From Collybiopsis luxurians FD-317 M1 (taxonomy: Eukaryota; Basidiomycota; Agaricomycetes; Agaricales; Omphalotaceae): a stretch of 64,000 bases of DNA. The DNA is taken from contig KN834851.1 of assembly GCA_000827265.1 (NCBI GenBank), positions 4,474-68,473 on the forward strand, read 5' to 3'. The notes under the pieces are model-generated. The model made no database searches. It was given only the letters and a program-made list of their open reading frames with translations, and was not told where the DNA came from. Both the position numbers and the translations under genes were made by a program. This document shows, one piece after another, positions 1-11,450 of the stretch (its first letter is position 1; every line of letters starts with the position of its first letter).

Positions 1-1397
1 CTCAATGTGGACGAAGATTCAGTGGATCCATAGTGGACTTTTTCTGAGTGATCGCACAGAATACATTTTGAATCCTCCGAGTTGTCTTCAAAGCCAGTGC
101 AATCGCATTGCAGACCAGTGTCCTCGGAATGGAACCTGCAGCCCCCCATGAGTGAAGAAGAAGGAACGAGAGACGGGTTGAGTCACAGGAATTTCCAAGC
201 CAACACTGCCTGAAATATTTTCCGGCTATTTGAATTTTGCTTCGACTCAACAGAGAAAATAAACTATACCATGTAAATTCATGTAGAAAAATCAGCAATA
301 CATAGATTACATTTGATTGTCAGATACATGAACCTTCAGGGTTTTTCTTTTTCTGCGGGCTGGTCGCATAGCTGGGTAGGGTCACCTGTAGGTGTTTGTT
401 GCTCTGATCACATGACTGAGCTCAGTCGCACGCGCGCGCGCAATCTGTCTGCGCGCGCACGTGCTTAATCACAAGGTGCGCTCTGGAACAAAAATCGCGG
501 TGTGATTTTTGTCCACTTTTCCACAGCATACTCGGGTGAAGGTTCTACATTACCTACGGACAATACATATACGTACCGTCGTTAGATTACACCCTTAGTC
601 GTTCATACTCTCTGTATGCTTCTGAGGGTAAGTAAATATAAGTCGTACCTGGTTACCTAGTCGCTAACATATTTATCTAGTTCGCGTACTTACTAATTTA
701 ACAGGTACATATTAATATATCGAGTCGTTCATACTCTCTGTATGCTTCTGAGGTTCGCGTACTTACTAGTTTAACAGAAGCGGCTGCAGTGGTAAACATT
801 TTTTGCAAATACAGAAGGCTTGTAAGATATACTTAGCAGGTGTAGATAGGCAAGAATTGGTTCGCTGCAGTATATAAGGGTGAAGCTCAGCTCAGCTTAT
901 ATTTGCTGCATGGTTGTCCGAACGACTCATCATCAAGCTTGTTGCTTGATACAACTGAAAGGACTATCAGTAGCTACTAGCAACTAATACTCAGCTATCT
1001 GTTCTGCTACCACGGGTTACAGTACCACTGGCAAGTGGCGCTTGCATTGATCACATACTAACAAAACGGATGCATATACTAACCAAACCGAATATTGCCG
1101 CCATAACATTTCTTATTTCATGTAGTAAGCAGTTAAGTACTTGCCTTTGGAAGAAGTTGATATCGACCGAATATCAATCCGAGTCGGAGATTGCGTCACC
1201 GCCCAAAATCGCAGTTGTTGCGCGATACTTTCATATTTATATCTACGTATCTTCAGAGGCGGATGCAATCCTTTTTTAAACCAATAATTGTACTAACAAC
1301 ATGATTGAGAGGTGTGCAATCACATGACACCAGGTGTAGCCACAATACATTCCACCTACCTTGTAATTTTATTTGCATCATAAGTAATAGCTCCATT
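1..1397. other. Left intergenic region, no gene seen
   Basis: No convincing coding region. A CG/GC-alternating purine-pyrimidine stretch lies at about 428-464. A TATA-like TATATAAG lies at about 871-878, followed by a possible transcribed leader, so part of this region may be an old LTR or promoter fragment, but no partner copy is present in the window. Confidence 0.5.
597..777 (+). repeat. Pair of local direct repeats
   Basis: A 31-bp segment (starting AGTCGTTCATACTC) at 597-627 recurs exactly at 723-753. A 24-bp segment (starting TTCGCGTACTTACTA) at 681-704 recurs at 754-777 with one mismatch. The second copies are directly adjacent while the first are 53 bp apart, so this is a partial duplication with an internal deletion. 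Resemblance to about 21830-21880 (TTCTGAGGTCTTCG then GATTTAACAG) suggests a dispersed family. Confidence 0.6.
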
Positions 1398-3075
1398 TCA
1401 CGGAGATGTATTATAAACGACTCCAGGAATATGACACGCCCCATCCACATCGTCTCCATCAACAAACTGCACTGGTTGACCATCTGCCCCAAACCTAGCT
1501 ACTTTCCCTCCCGCTGTCTCGTCAACCTTGTATTCCGGCCACCCATTGCTTGGTAATGAAGATGGATTAACGATGAAATCCACCAACAGATCCTGCATCC
1601 GTTCGGATGTTTGCACTTCCAAATCCGGAATCTCGCCTGGAGCAATGAGATATGAACCAAAGATCATATACAGATCCGAGTAGTGATAAGCACCGAGCCA
1701 CGGAAGGGGCGCGATGTTGCTGAAGTTACCAGCCCACTGATAACGGAAAGTGGTCAATCCGATCTCGTTCCGCAGCACAGTAGAATTGTAGGCCGGGCAG
1801 GCAAATTCTTCGGTTGTGGTGACAACAAGCTGCTCTGACGGTCCAGCGAAGACGTTGTTAATAGGGAAAGGGACAATAGAAGTCTCTCGAGCGGTAGTTC
1901 CGAAGATGGTAGGAATTTGTGCGAATTTTCTTTCGAGATACCGTTGAGTGTAGTTAGCAAAGACGTACTTGTTATCAACTACTCCCAATAGTCAGCCACT
2001 GCGTGGTTACTTCGTTAGAGGGCAACGTACCTGATCGAGTGAAAGTAATGGGAGGCTGAGATGTTTTCACCAAGGAGGAATTGTCTTGATATTGTCCAAC
2101 GAAGTTCTCGATACGAGGCATTGGCACCTGGCGCATACATTCGAGCTCAGTCATTGGGTCGTCGAAATCGCACCCAAGTGACTTTGCAACGAAAGTGAAA
2201 TTGGTACCGTCTGGATCATCTACTACGCCAGGGTATCCAAGGGCAAAGGCGGAGCTCGATATGGAGGCGCGAACAATAGGATCTTGGTAGAAGGCAGAGA
2301 TGTACATATCCGTCATACCAGACCCTGAAGATTGACCCCAGAGTGTGATTTTGGATGGGTCACCACCGAAAGCGGCGATATTCTCAGCAACCCATTCTAC
2401 CGCTATACGCTGATCTTGGAGTGCGAAGTTGGTATTACCATCTAGACCACGGGCGTTGGGGTAGCTAAAAATATTTACACGATAGTTACTCGTGACCACG
2501 ATATGCTTTTGGGATCTGTGGACCCAGTGGGCTGGAAGCTGGGTGGGGATGTTGATGCCGCCCGTAACGTCACCCCCACCGGTGAAGAAGTGAATGACAG
2601 GAAGCTTTGAGTTTGGAGAAGCATTCGCAGGGGTCCAGATTGCCAAGGTCAGACAATCCTCCGCTGAATTTTGGGCAACCTGGCCAGCAAGTAAACTTTC
2701 GCCGTAATTGACGATGAGATTTCCGGTAATATTCAGAGCCCAGACGGTGGGAATAGCGGATACGTATTGAGAGCATGATGGACCAAAAACCGTGGAATCG
2801 ATGAGGTCAGAAGAGTCGTCGAGACGTTCCGGTGAAGTCCATCTCCGAGACCCAACTGGAGGCTACATAGAACATGTCGGACCCTCGTATTCAAAGACAG
2901 GGTCAAATACACTCACTTTTGCGTACGGTACGTACTTGAAGTGTCTGACATCAGGGTAAGTATCGTTCAGCCCCCCAACAAACGTTCCAGTCCGAGTTTG
3001 GACCGTGAGATTATGCTGGGTTTGAGCCGAGACGAGGCTTAGGATAAGAAGGGGAACGAAAGTTTTCTTCAGCAT
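1398..3075 (-). CDS. Secreted carboxylesterase type B (alpha/beta hydrolase)
   Basis: Three exons, 3075-2917, 2862-2031 and 1978-1398, join in frame to 523 residues with GT-AG introns of 54 and 52 nt. The start is the ATG at 3075, which opens a hydrophobic signal peptide (MLKKTFVPLLILSLVSA). Family marks: YAKPPVG after exon 1, the disulfide-region motif SAEDCLTL, a GGGD oxyanion region, the nucleophile elbow GQSSG (Ser about 231), GTTARET with the likely catalytic Glu about 362, and GAYHYSDL with catalytic His about 429. The triad therefore looks complete. The fold is known for ester and lipid hydrolysis outside the cell; the substrate is not deducible. The mature part has several N-x-S/T sites. 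The neighbours are repeats, so context gives no pathway. The reading frame is clean, suggesting a functional host gene. Confidence 0.92.
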
Positions 3076-3852
3076 GATGAAACGAGAGACAGTAGCAGGG
3101 CCATGAGTGAAAAATCCTCCGTTAAATACCATTTTACGTTTATTTCTGATACGCCCGACATCGTTGGACTGATCATGAGTCGTATGATGAAAGATAAATA
3201 GATTCGCAGCAGTGAAGTGTATCATAGATAGATAGGCTGAAGGGTCACCTGAAAAGCTTTCGATGGGCGCTGAATCGGTGAAAAATGCGAACCGAGTGTT
3301 CCACACAAGGCCATTGTTACACGTAAACTCTTGAACGAGCGACATCACTAAATCGTTGAGACTATGATTTACCCTGGTGAGAGTTTGAATATGAATTCAT
3401 TATTAAATGACAAGGTGATACCATTTATTCTCATATATTTGGCTTGCCGACGTGACGTCAAATTAGATTCTCGTTGCCAGTATGGTACCCAATTCTGAGC
3501 TGGAGAAAGAATTGGAGTGTCTGCCATGATATTTCAAACATGCAACCGTAAGGAGACCTTCTTTCAACAGATCCCCAGTTTGTAGAATAGAATGACGGAA
3601 ATTTAAGTGTATGAATTGGTTGTCGCGAGATTTCAATACTATATATTGTAGGAGTAATACTCGGGGAGCGTTGAATTTACGGCCTATGTTCCGAGTGACC
3701 AAACACGCCCTGCCCGCACTTTATATCGTGCCCGCCCATAACATTTTTACGTCCCGCGGGCAGACCAATTCATTTCGGTATTCATTCGACAATGAGGGAT
3801 GCCTGGTAAATTCCATTGATTTCAGAAATGAATAGATACACAATTGTATATG
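3076..3852. other. Intergenic, nothing recognised
   Basis: Upstream region of the carboxylesterase. Short open frames in this stretch lack domain features or splice-consistent extensions. Confidence 0.5.
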
Positions 3853-6560
3853 GACAACCCCCTCAGATGCCGTATCCGCCGGAGGGGGAAAACGGGTAAG
3901 AATGAGAGAATTTTTTTGAGATCTATAGTGTAAAAACGGGTAAGAATCAACCAAATTTTGGCCGATGCATGAGTCCAAAATCGGGTAGAAATGACCGTCC
4001 ACGCTGGGGGTTGGGAAAAAGCGGGTAACGAAGGGGTTCGAACACAGACCGTTATGTCCTCCTAACATAGTTTCCACCACAAGTACTTTCCTGCGTAATA
4101 ATGTATTCTCAGGTGCTCGTCTCCTTGTCTTTCCAAACTCTGTGGTTACGTTCCGCCAGATCCGTGAAATAGCCCGCCAAAGAGGACCTCTCTATATTCG
4201 AGATGCCTCATCCGATTCTGATAAGCAGGATGATAATGCTGCTGCACGTACATTCTCCCCCGACACTCTAGCATGGCTTGTGTCACCTGAACACTACATA
4301 GATGAAAACAACGGTGTTATTGTCTATGTATTTGTGTTTGGTGAGCTCATAGATGCATACCAAAGCCAGACAATTCCCCTTGCTGAGCGAGTACATATGG
4401 TCCTGCGAGCATACTTCCTAGATATTTGGGAGACTTACCTGGATACTGCTAATTATCCAAAGTCAAAATATTTCCTCTCCCGAGATTGTGTTGATATTCT
4501 CCGCATCCTTATTCGGGGATTCTTTCAGATCATATTCATTCACCGAGACCATCTTCCAGAGCGGTATGCAGTCTTTTTTCACCTGATTGGCACAAGCTTC
4601 TGCGAGCATGTTTTTGGCTTTAGTAGGGGTGGTGATCCAGACTTCACTATGTACAGCTGGTACAATCTTTTGCCAAAAATTAAGCTTATGCTTTGCAATG
4701 CCATCTTGACTCTAGACCAGGAGAAAGATGGAAAGGCTCGTGCCAGTGGGTATAATCACAGCTACCTAGACCGCCATGGAATCGATATCACTGCTCTTTC
4801 AGCCTTTCCTTCAGATACAGAGATCGATGAAGAATCCAAACACGCTTATGATGACGCTGTCAGTCTCTTTTCTCTGCTTGGTCTTGATGTTGAGGAGTTA
4901 AAAGGTGCAACAACCTTACCCTCCATCTCGAGTTGGTTTATACCGAATTCTGCTGGCACTACCACAAACTTGGACAGCCCTTCATCAGAGGAATTGGAGG
5001 CGTATCATGACAAAGATGACAATGACGTTGTTGGTTTGCAGTCCTTAGTGGATGCGGCGGAGTCCATTGAGCTTGATACTCATGCTGAATGTCAAAAGTT
5101 AATGGGGTACAAGTTTGCTGCCGTGGCATTGGAAATCAATAAGGATATAATTATGTATGTCTTTCCTTAACAAAAGTCTCCTAGTTACTCATCAACCTTT
5201 TAGCAATGCTTTACCTGAAGAAGACAAAACACAACATATGGAAAATGTATCCAATGACATTGAATGTATTGGAGAAATGCTGGCGGGAAGTTTAGTTGCC
5301 CCAAAGCATAATGATCCTATTCGCCCTCACTTCATGCCTTCGGAACTCATGGACCTTCATAAACTTGCTCTTATTCGTAAATCTCATGAAACTCGGCTTG
5401 CCGCCTCTGCTACTTGGAAATTCACCAACAGTACTAACTTAAAATTCAACGGAAAAGAAATAGATAGCCTTTCCCCTAAAGGACAAATAAATCTTGCATT
5501 TCAGCAAATCATCAATGACTCGGCCAAGGAGGATTGCAGAGAAGGTTCTGAGCTCCTTCGTAAGGTAAGGTGGACCAGCGCAAAAGGTGCCGGTGACAGG
5601 GAAATTGAAGGAGAGAGTGGGAATACAGCGAATGCAGCTGCCGTTGCAAAATCAAGAGCAACTTCAGTGTGTATCATATTATTCTTGTCTCTGCTAAAGC
5701 TCACACTGACATTCTCTTAGAACCTCACAAGACATAAAAATGCATTCAATCCGGAAAAGCAGACTTGCCTCCCCAAATTTCTTGCATTTGGTCGAGTTGG
5801 TAGCTTTGCGCCAATTCTAATGGACAGCCAGAATCCTTCTGGTTATGGTTTTGCAGTGCTTGGGTACAGCTCTGATGGTTCAAAAGATCATTCCCGTATA
5901 GTGCTCTGTCGAGGTTAGTACAAAGTCTTGTGAAACTCAATCTGCTAACTCAGATTATAGTCCTTTCATTATATGAGAAGAGCGGTGGAAAGAATGCATG
6001 CCACGGTCTTGTGGACACATCTGGAAACATAGCTGCTCTTTCTTACCTTGCAATTCAAACTTACAAGCGTGGACTTGGAGGTCTCTTCCTTGCAGTCCAG
6101 CCCAAATTTCAGCTTGCTCTCTCCTTTGCTCATATATCCCCTGACATGTTCTTATGCACATTGGAAAGTGTCCCCATTCAAGTGAATGGCAATCTGAGGC
6201 TTTCGGCCAATGATTGGGACACTTTCCAATGTATATCAGGGAATATGAGCAATTTACGAGGAATACCTAGAACTTAATGATTGAACCTGTAATCTATCTT
6301 ACATATTCAATAATTACTTAAACTGGATGAACAGAGACTCGAGAGGCTTGAAGAAGCATCCTTGACGAGCCTTGAAGAGATTTTCTTTAAAAAAAACGGA
6401 AAATTTTGCCTTTTGGGGGCATCCCGCAGGCCGAAACTGGGTAAAAATGGGGTCCTGGTGGACCCCTGGAGAAAATTCGGGTAAAAATGACCCATTTTGG
6501 AGCCAGACACAAGGGGGTAAGAATTGCTACTTTTGGGACACGGCATCTGAGGGGGTTGTC
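3853..6560. mobile_element. TIR-bounded unit with GGGTAARAAT-type subterminal motifs
   Basis: Inverted repeats of 25 bp (24 identical, starting GACAACCCCCTCAGATGCCG) lie at 3853-3877 and 6536-6560. Inside each end are repeated GGGTAAGAAT / GGGTAAAAAT / GGGTAGAAAT motifs: at about 3896, 3938, 3983 and 4021 on the left, and about 6439, 6479 and 6516 on the right, with another just outside at about 6580. The motifs are in the same orientation at both ends although the termini are inverted. The unit encloses the spliced gene at 4088-6277. No clear target-site duplication was found, so an excised and re-inserted or rearranged unit is possible. The class is not assigned. Confidence 0.55.
4088..6277 (+). 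CDS. 5'-truncated, spliced transposon-associated fungal protein of unknown function
   Basis: Four exons join cleanly: to 5154, 5204 to about 5668, 5721 to about 5914, and about 5949 to 6277. Introns are about 35-55 nt with GT/AG ends. About 650 residues are open without a stop. There is no ATG at the beginning: the frame enters from non-coding sequence near 4088 and reads LRNNVFSGARLLVFPNS, so the amino end is missing. A central motif GTSFCEHVFGFSR followed by MYSWYNLLPKIKLML, and a carboxy-terminal NACHGLVDTSGNIAALSYLA block, look conserved. From memory, similar multi-exon proteins are abundant in Agaricomycetes and behave as repeats, and the CEHVFG motif loosely recalls the carboxy-terminal part of P-element/THAP-type transposases. 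That comparison is inference. No catalytic triad is identified. Confidence 0.55.
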
Positions 6561-6693
6561 AGGGGTCCTATGCGCACAGGGTAGAAAATAAATACCGTTG
6601 CATTTTTTGTAGAGAGTGATGTCTGTGGAACTTAGTTGCAGCTGTAACTATATACCGTCAATTTTGGAAATGAGGTCTGGTTAGAATGATGAT

Positions 6694-7378
6694 ACTATGG
6701 TTGTTAGGGATAGTTTGGGGACAGGGATAGTTCAAATTCTAGAAAACTGCCAAAATAAAGGCCTTCTGCTACCTGGGTGGCCATGATAATTTTTTTATAG
6801 TATGTTTAGATAGTAATGGTGACTTTTGTATACTTACATTTCGAAAGGGATACAGAGCTGTCGAGGGGATAATAGATTCCCAAAATGGCTTACTTTCATC
6901 AAGCTGCCAGGAACCCTATAATGATGAATAGAAACAACAGATTCAAGGGACTACAGCCTGACTTTACACTTTAAAGAGTCTAAATCTCAAATTTCAGAAA
7001 AATCCATGGAGAACCGAACGAATGAGAACCAAAACAAAGTGGAAGATGTGTCGAGCGTGACATTGAGTTCGGGGGAGAGCATGCCGTCGACTCGGCATGT
7101 AATGCAAGCACTGTTGCCTGGGCCGTCCAAGCCGTACCTGGCTGCAGTGCCGACTTGCAGCTTCTCTGTGACAACACAGTGACTGATGGTTGAACTATCC
7201 CTCATTTCCTCGGTCGCTGCCCAATGAGCTCAGTAAAATGGTTAAAAATCCCAGAAATTCTCCATAAGGGTTTTTAGCCTGTAGAAATTCAGCTGTGTAC
7301 TCAGAAGAATAATATTCAAAGAAATTGTGGAGTTATTCCTGTTTTGATCAAAATGGAACTATCCCTAACAACCATAGT
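6694..7378. mobile_element. MITE of 685 bp with perfect 22-bp terminal inverted repeats
   Basis: ACTATGGTTGTTAGGGATAG opens the 22-bp repeat at 6694-6715, and its exact reverse complement closes the element at 7357-7378. Subterminal sequence is partly palindromic (GGGATAGTTCAAA on the left, opposite TTTGATCAAAA on the right). Nothing inside looks coding. A secondary GAACTATCCCTCATTTCC lies at about 7190. No obvious target duplication beyond a few bases, so the superfamily is not assigned. Confidence 0.75.
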
Positions 7379-7559
7379 GTGAAAAGAATTGCGCTTTCAT
7401 AATGCAAATGCCCCCTGATGATGGTGCCCTGCACATTCAGTGTTATTTAATTTCTACAGCTCATACTTGCTGGTTTTACAAACAACTGACCCCGGGCTTA
7501 CTCTAGTAGCATTCAATGTCACTGCAGTAAGTTCGATCTGTCTGATTCTGGAGCACAAC

Positions 7560-8167
7560 AAAGGGGCAAGGTGGACATGTTGGGCTTACTGCAGGTGAAT
7601 GCTTGGAGTATACTGATATATACATTCACCCTTGCACAAAGAAATCATATCTATCTGCTGTATTATATATATGCATTGATTCTTCTGAAATGGACGACAT
7701 CTATTTTCCATGGCTTGCTCCTGCCATATCAATGCTGTAAGCTTTGCGCAGGTAAAGGTCAAGTCAATGGTCCTTTGCAGGGTAACAATGTAGTAATTGG
7801 TGCGCATAAATGTCTAGCCTGGTATTTACCGCAGTTGCGGCACATCATAGTAGTAATCTTCACCAATACAGCATGGCATTTGTGCCAGGCATTGAGCGGC
7901 TATTTGCTGTTCAATACTCCTACTTGCCCGTACTATGTCCAGGTTCACAGTGGGTGGACAATTACATATGGATCCCTATTTGTAGCGATGCAAGGTTTAC
8001 AGCACTTACAAAGCAAATAAATCTGGTCCTTTCATGCAATGCTTACAGAATGTTAGCCAGAATAAATATGGTATGCTGGTCCTTGAGCAGGCAAGGCTGC
8101 AGAGATCGCAGGATATGTTCGCTACAGCAGATAAACACAGTCCCTTCCAAGATTTACTGCCTATAAG
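7560..8167 (+). repeat. Degenerate left part of the 51-bp minisatellite array
   Basis: Scattered matches to the unit seen clearly at 13825-14885 (GATGCTGTCC / TGCAAGGATT / ACAGCATATGTTAGC-like words), for example at 7855-7900 and 8090-8160. The stretch runs directly into the ATAAG target duplication of the LTR element. Excising that element joins this segment to 13825. Confidence 0.55.
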
Positions 8168-8508
8168 TGTAGCGGGGCTGTCACTGCATCGCTCCAGTCC
8201 ATGCATTCCATCATTCCACACTTGCCATATTCTTGTATTCATATCTATATTCATTATAATCCCTAGACCCCCAATCTATTTGCTCATTCATTTTGTTAAT
8301 TGCTATTGTAGATGCCCGATCATTACATATACCCTACACTACTATAAAAGCCAGCTTGTACGTAGAGTAGGGAAGTCCTTCTTGAATCGACACTTTAACC
8401 TTGTCATTTGTCTGGCCAAGCACTCAGTGAGTTAGATTTCCACAAAGCTAACCTTTCTCTTTCCCCTTGTGCTCTTGTACTGCGTAACTCCGCCGCAGAT
8501 ACGTTACA
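8168..8508 (+). repeat. 5' LTR of the gag-only element
   Basis: 341 bp, TG...CA ends, with a TATA-type box (ACTATAAAAG) at about 8340, consistent with a pol II promoter. Nearly identical to 13479-13819. Confidence 0.92.
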
Positions 8509-8732
8509 TATTTTTGACAAGCAAACTCTGTGTCTCAACATCCTACGGGTCCCCTCAAGTCTGATCAACTTGAGTCTCCTCTGGTGTCATTTACACAAAG
8601 GTTTGTTTCGTTGAATTCTCTCAAATTGACTGTTTGGTTTCAGATACTTTATTTGTGTCCTCAGTTAAGTACTTTCTTCCTTTCGCACTTATGTTTTTAG
8701 GTTCTATCTCAGGTGAGGGTTTGCGCAAGCCC

Positions 8733-11450
8733 ATGGCATCAGGTAAGTACCATTTTTTGTCTCATCGCTCCCAGATCAATGAGCGGGAGTCAGGGTTGCT
8801 TAACCCTGGGTCACATCCTATGCAGGAGAGCGTTCCGAGCGAGGCTCGAGGCCCCAGAGGGGGTTCAACTCCAGAGGGAGTGCAGTGGCCAACATTGAGG
8901 CCTGCAGTTTTGTGCAATGACCAGAGCGTCTTGGACATGGACCTACCTGAAGCTGACGAGCACAGTCAGGTAGCAGCAGGAGCAGGAATGCTTCCTGAAT
9001 CCCAGAGTTATGGTAATTTTAATAGTAATAGAAATTTTAATAATTCTCTTACTCGCAATCGATTTATGGTGGAGGCAAATTCTGCCTCTGGTCCTGAACA
9101 TACTTCCTATCAAGCTTCTCCTGAGACGCCGAACAGAAATTATGTCAATACAGATCCCTCTTATTACAAAGGCAAATCTATAGACCCAAGAAATTGGGGG
9201 GCGGCAAATCTCAGTAATGACGAGACTGATCGGGACATTCAAATGCAAATTTATGAAAGCTTAAGAGACCCTGACATTCAAAAGCAATGGCAATTGTTTT
9301 TAAAATGGCAGCAATTCATGAAGTGGTATGATAATGAAGACCAAAATGATGCACAGGTACCTATGGTAAAGGAGATCGACACTCCTAGGAACTCCTGTCA
9401 GCCTTCTGTCCAAATTAAAGAATCTTTGAATAGACAATCTGTGAATCATTATGCCCATAACGCAACTAGTGAATTAAGGCCTGAGTCTGTGGCTGATCGT
9501 ATTGTCAATCTGACAAATAGTTCAGGTCGCCGTTCTGCTTCAATTGCACAAGCTCACCCTTATGCTGACAGACCTAGTGACTTCATTGCACAGGACAGTC
9601 GACTTGGAAAATCCATGTTCGGAATGCACATGGACAGCCAGCCTAGATATGTCACTGAGCTGTGGCCCGGTTCTAATGCTGTTGGTATTGAAGAACAGAA
9701 TCCTCTATACAAAACGAATATAAAGCCTATTCCACCATCTGTGTATGGCGGAGCAATGAGTGTCCGTGAGTTCATGCAATTTGTCAAACAAGCTAGTCAA
9801 TATGAAGAAGACGGCAATGTACCAATTCATAGGGAGGTAGACATTGTGTCAAATTTCCTCAAAGGGAATGCATACAATTTTTATGAACGCACTTGTGGTG
9901 ATTACCCTGAGAGATGGACCTTTCAGAAATTCTTTATTCATCTATATGATTACATTTTCCCATTGAGTTTCCGTACAGAGCAATGTTGTAAACTTCGTCA
10001 TTGCAGCCAAGGAAGTCATAGGGTTTGAGACTATGTTGGTTATTTCCAAGATTTGTGTGATACTATTGGTACAATTGAGGAACAAGAAAAAGTTTCATTG
10101 CTATGGGATGGCTTTAATGATTATATTGCCACCGGATTGTACACCCGGAATCTTCACCCTGAACGTTCTAGCTTTGCTGAAGTGGCAGAACATGCCGAAG
10201 TTCTTGAGCTAATTGAAGAAGTAAAACAAAAGTATATGGAGGATTCAGGTGAACAATCTGACTGTAGAGATGCATATTCATCTAGCAGTGATACTGATTA
10301 TTCTGATAATAGAGGGCAATCTGGGCTTAATGATCCATTTTACCATGATCCAAGTGAGCCAGCCAAAAGCCATGATAATTTTTCCGACTGTAATTCTGAC
10401 CAGAATGAGACATCTGGAGGGTGTGAAAATTTCTCCGACTATGAGTGTGATCGGAGTGGTACATCTGGAGAGCATACCAATGATGATTTTATTAATCAGG
10501 GACAAGAAAACAATTTCGCCGATCAACAGTATGCCTACAATCAGGGACAGACCTGGAGGCAGCGCCGAAATAGATTGTCTGCCGAGGAACACAGTCGTTA
10601 TCTTGCAGAGAGACGATGTTTCACTTGTGGTAATATTGGGCATATTTCTAGATTTTGTGTAAATGATAACTCTGTGAATTCAGATGAGCATTTGCCGAGT
10701 ACTCTATTCTCAAGCAATAATATGGAGTTTGAACTATTAGACAGTGATTACATGGACGAGCCTGTGATAGAATTGACTGTTGATGCTATTAACTGGTTTG
10801 AAGATGTAGAGGCTACATACTACAGCGATGAGTCAGATGACTGGCAACCTGAGGAAAGCGATGAACTTACTGATTCCAAGGATAAGGAGGAAGATTTAGG
10901 CTTTGATCCTATGACGGAGCTGCAGGATATTGACGTGTCCGACAGTGAAACTGAGTATGGATATGAGTCTGACTCTAATATATCGGATGAAAGTAGTACC
11001 ACTTACCTTATGGATACCCAGAATCTCACTTTTCAGGAGTCTTCATATCCAAGTTGCTCCGAGAGTCTAAGACGTAGTTTGACAGATGACAACGACAGTC
11101 AATCATTGAGTTATCCCACTTATTTTGATAGTAAACCATTTGCGTTGACACCTAAAGTGGTGAATTGCGAGCCAATTGAAATGGATATTCATACAGTGAT
11201 GAGTCCAGAAAATAAGAAAGGTTCTGATGTAGCTGCAAGTGCCGAAACTCAAACAGAAAATGAGTACACAAGACATTCCAATTGGCCGAAAGATGAATCT
11301 ATTGACCTTGGTCAGTATGAAGTTGGCCGGAATGGGAAAGTAGGTGAAGTACCGTCCTACGGCCGATGTCTCCCATCATCACATTGGTCGAATGATAAAT
11401 CCGTAGTCGGAATCTTGCCAACAAGTGCTATATCTGGGTCATTAGTATGA
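8733..11450 (+). pseudogene. Retrotransposon gag with CCHC zinc knuckle, broken by a stop
   Basis: One frame from the first good ATG (8733) to 11450, interrupted by a TGA at 10026-10028. The gag core spans the stop (WTFQKFFIHLYDYIFPLSF before it, DYVGYFQDLCDTIGTI after it), so the frame is continuous and the TGA is a substitution. A CX2CX4HX4C knuckle (CFTCGNIGHISRFC) lies at about 10618-10660, followed by a long acidic, Ser/Asp-rich tail. Gag binds and packages element RNA. Beyond the TGA at 11448-11450 the same frame stays open to 11825 and carries the first copy of a duplicated domain. Translational readthrough cannot be excluded but mutation is more likely. Confidence 0.8.

Noticed and set aside
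2..298. 98-codon minus frame at the left edge
   Set aside because: No domain, no splice-consistent extension, low-complexity composition.
428..464. Z-DNA-like CG/GC alternation as a functional regulatory site
   Set aside because: Short and isolated; nothing nearby supports a function.
4020..4080. tRNA-like B-box (GGTTCGAACAC) with a hairpin, possible tRNA or SINE
   Set aside because: The T-stem does not pair properly and no D-arm or A-box is found at the right distance on either strand.
7020..7200. Captured gene fragment inside the 685-bp MITE
   Set aside because: GC-richer than its surroundings but no frame shows recognisable protein motifs.
10026..10028. Gag TGA as programmed readthrough like gammaretroviruses
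   Set aside because: No pol follows it, the stop is inside the gag core, and TGA-for-CGA changes are common in the neighbouring elements.
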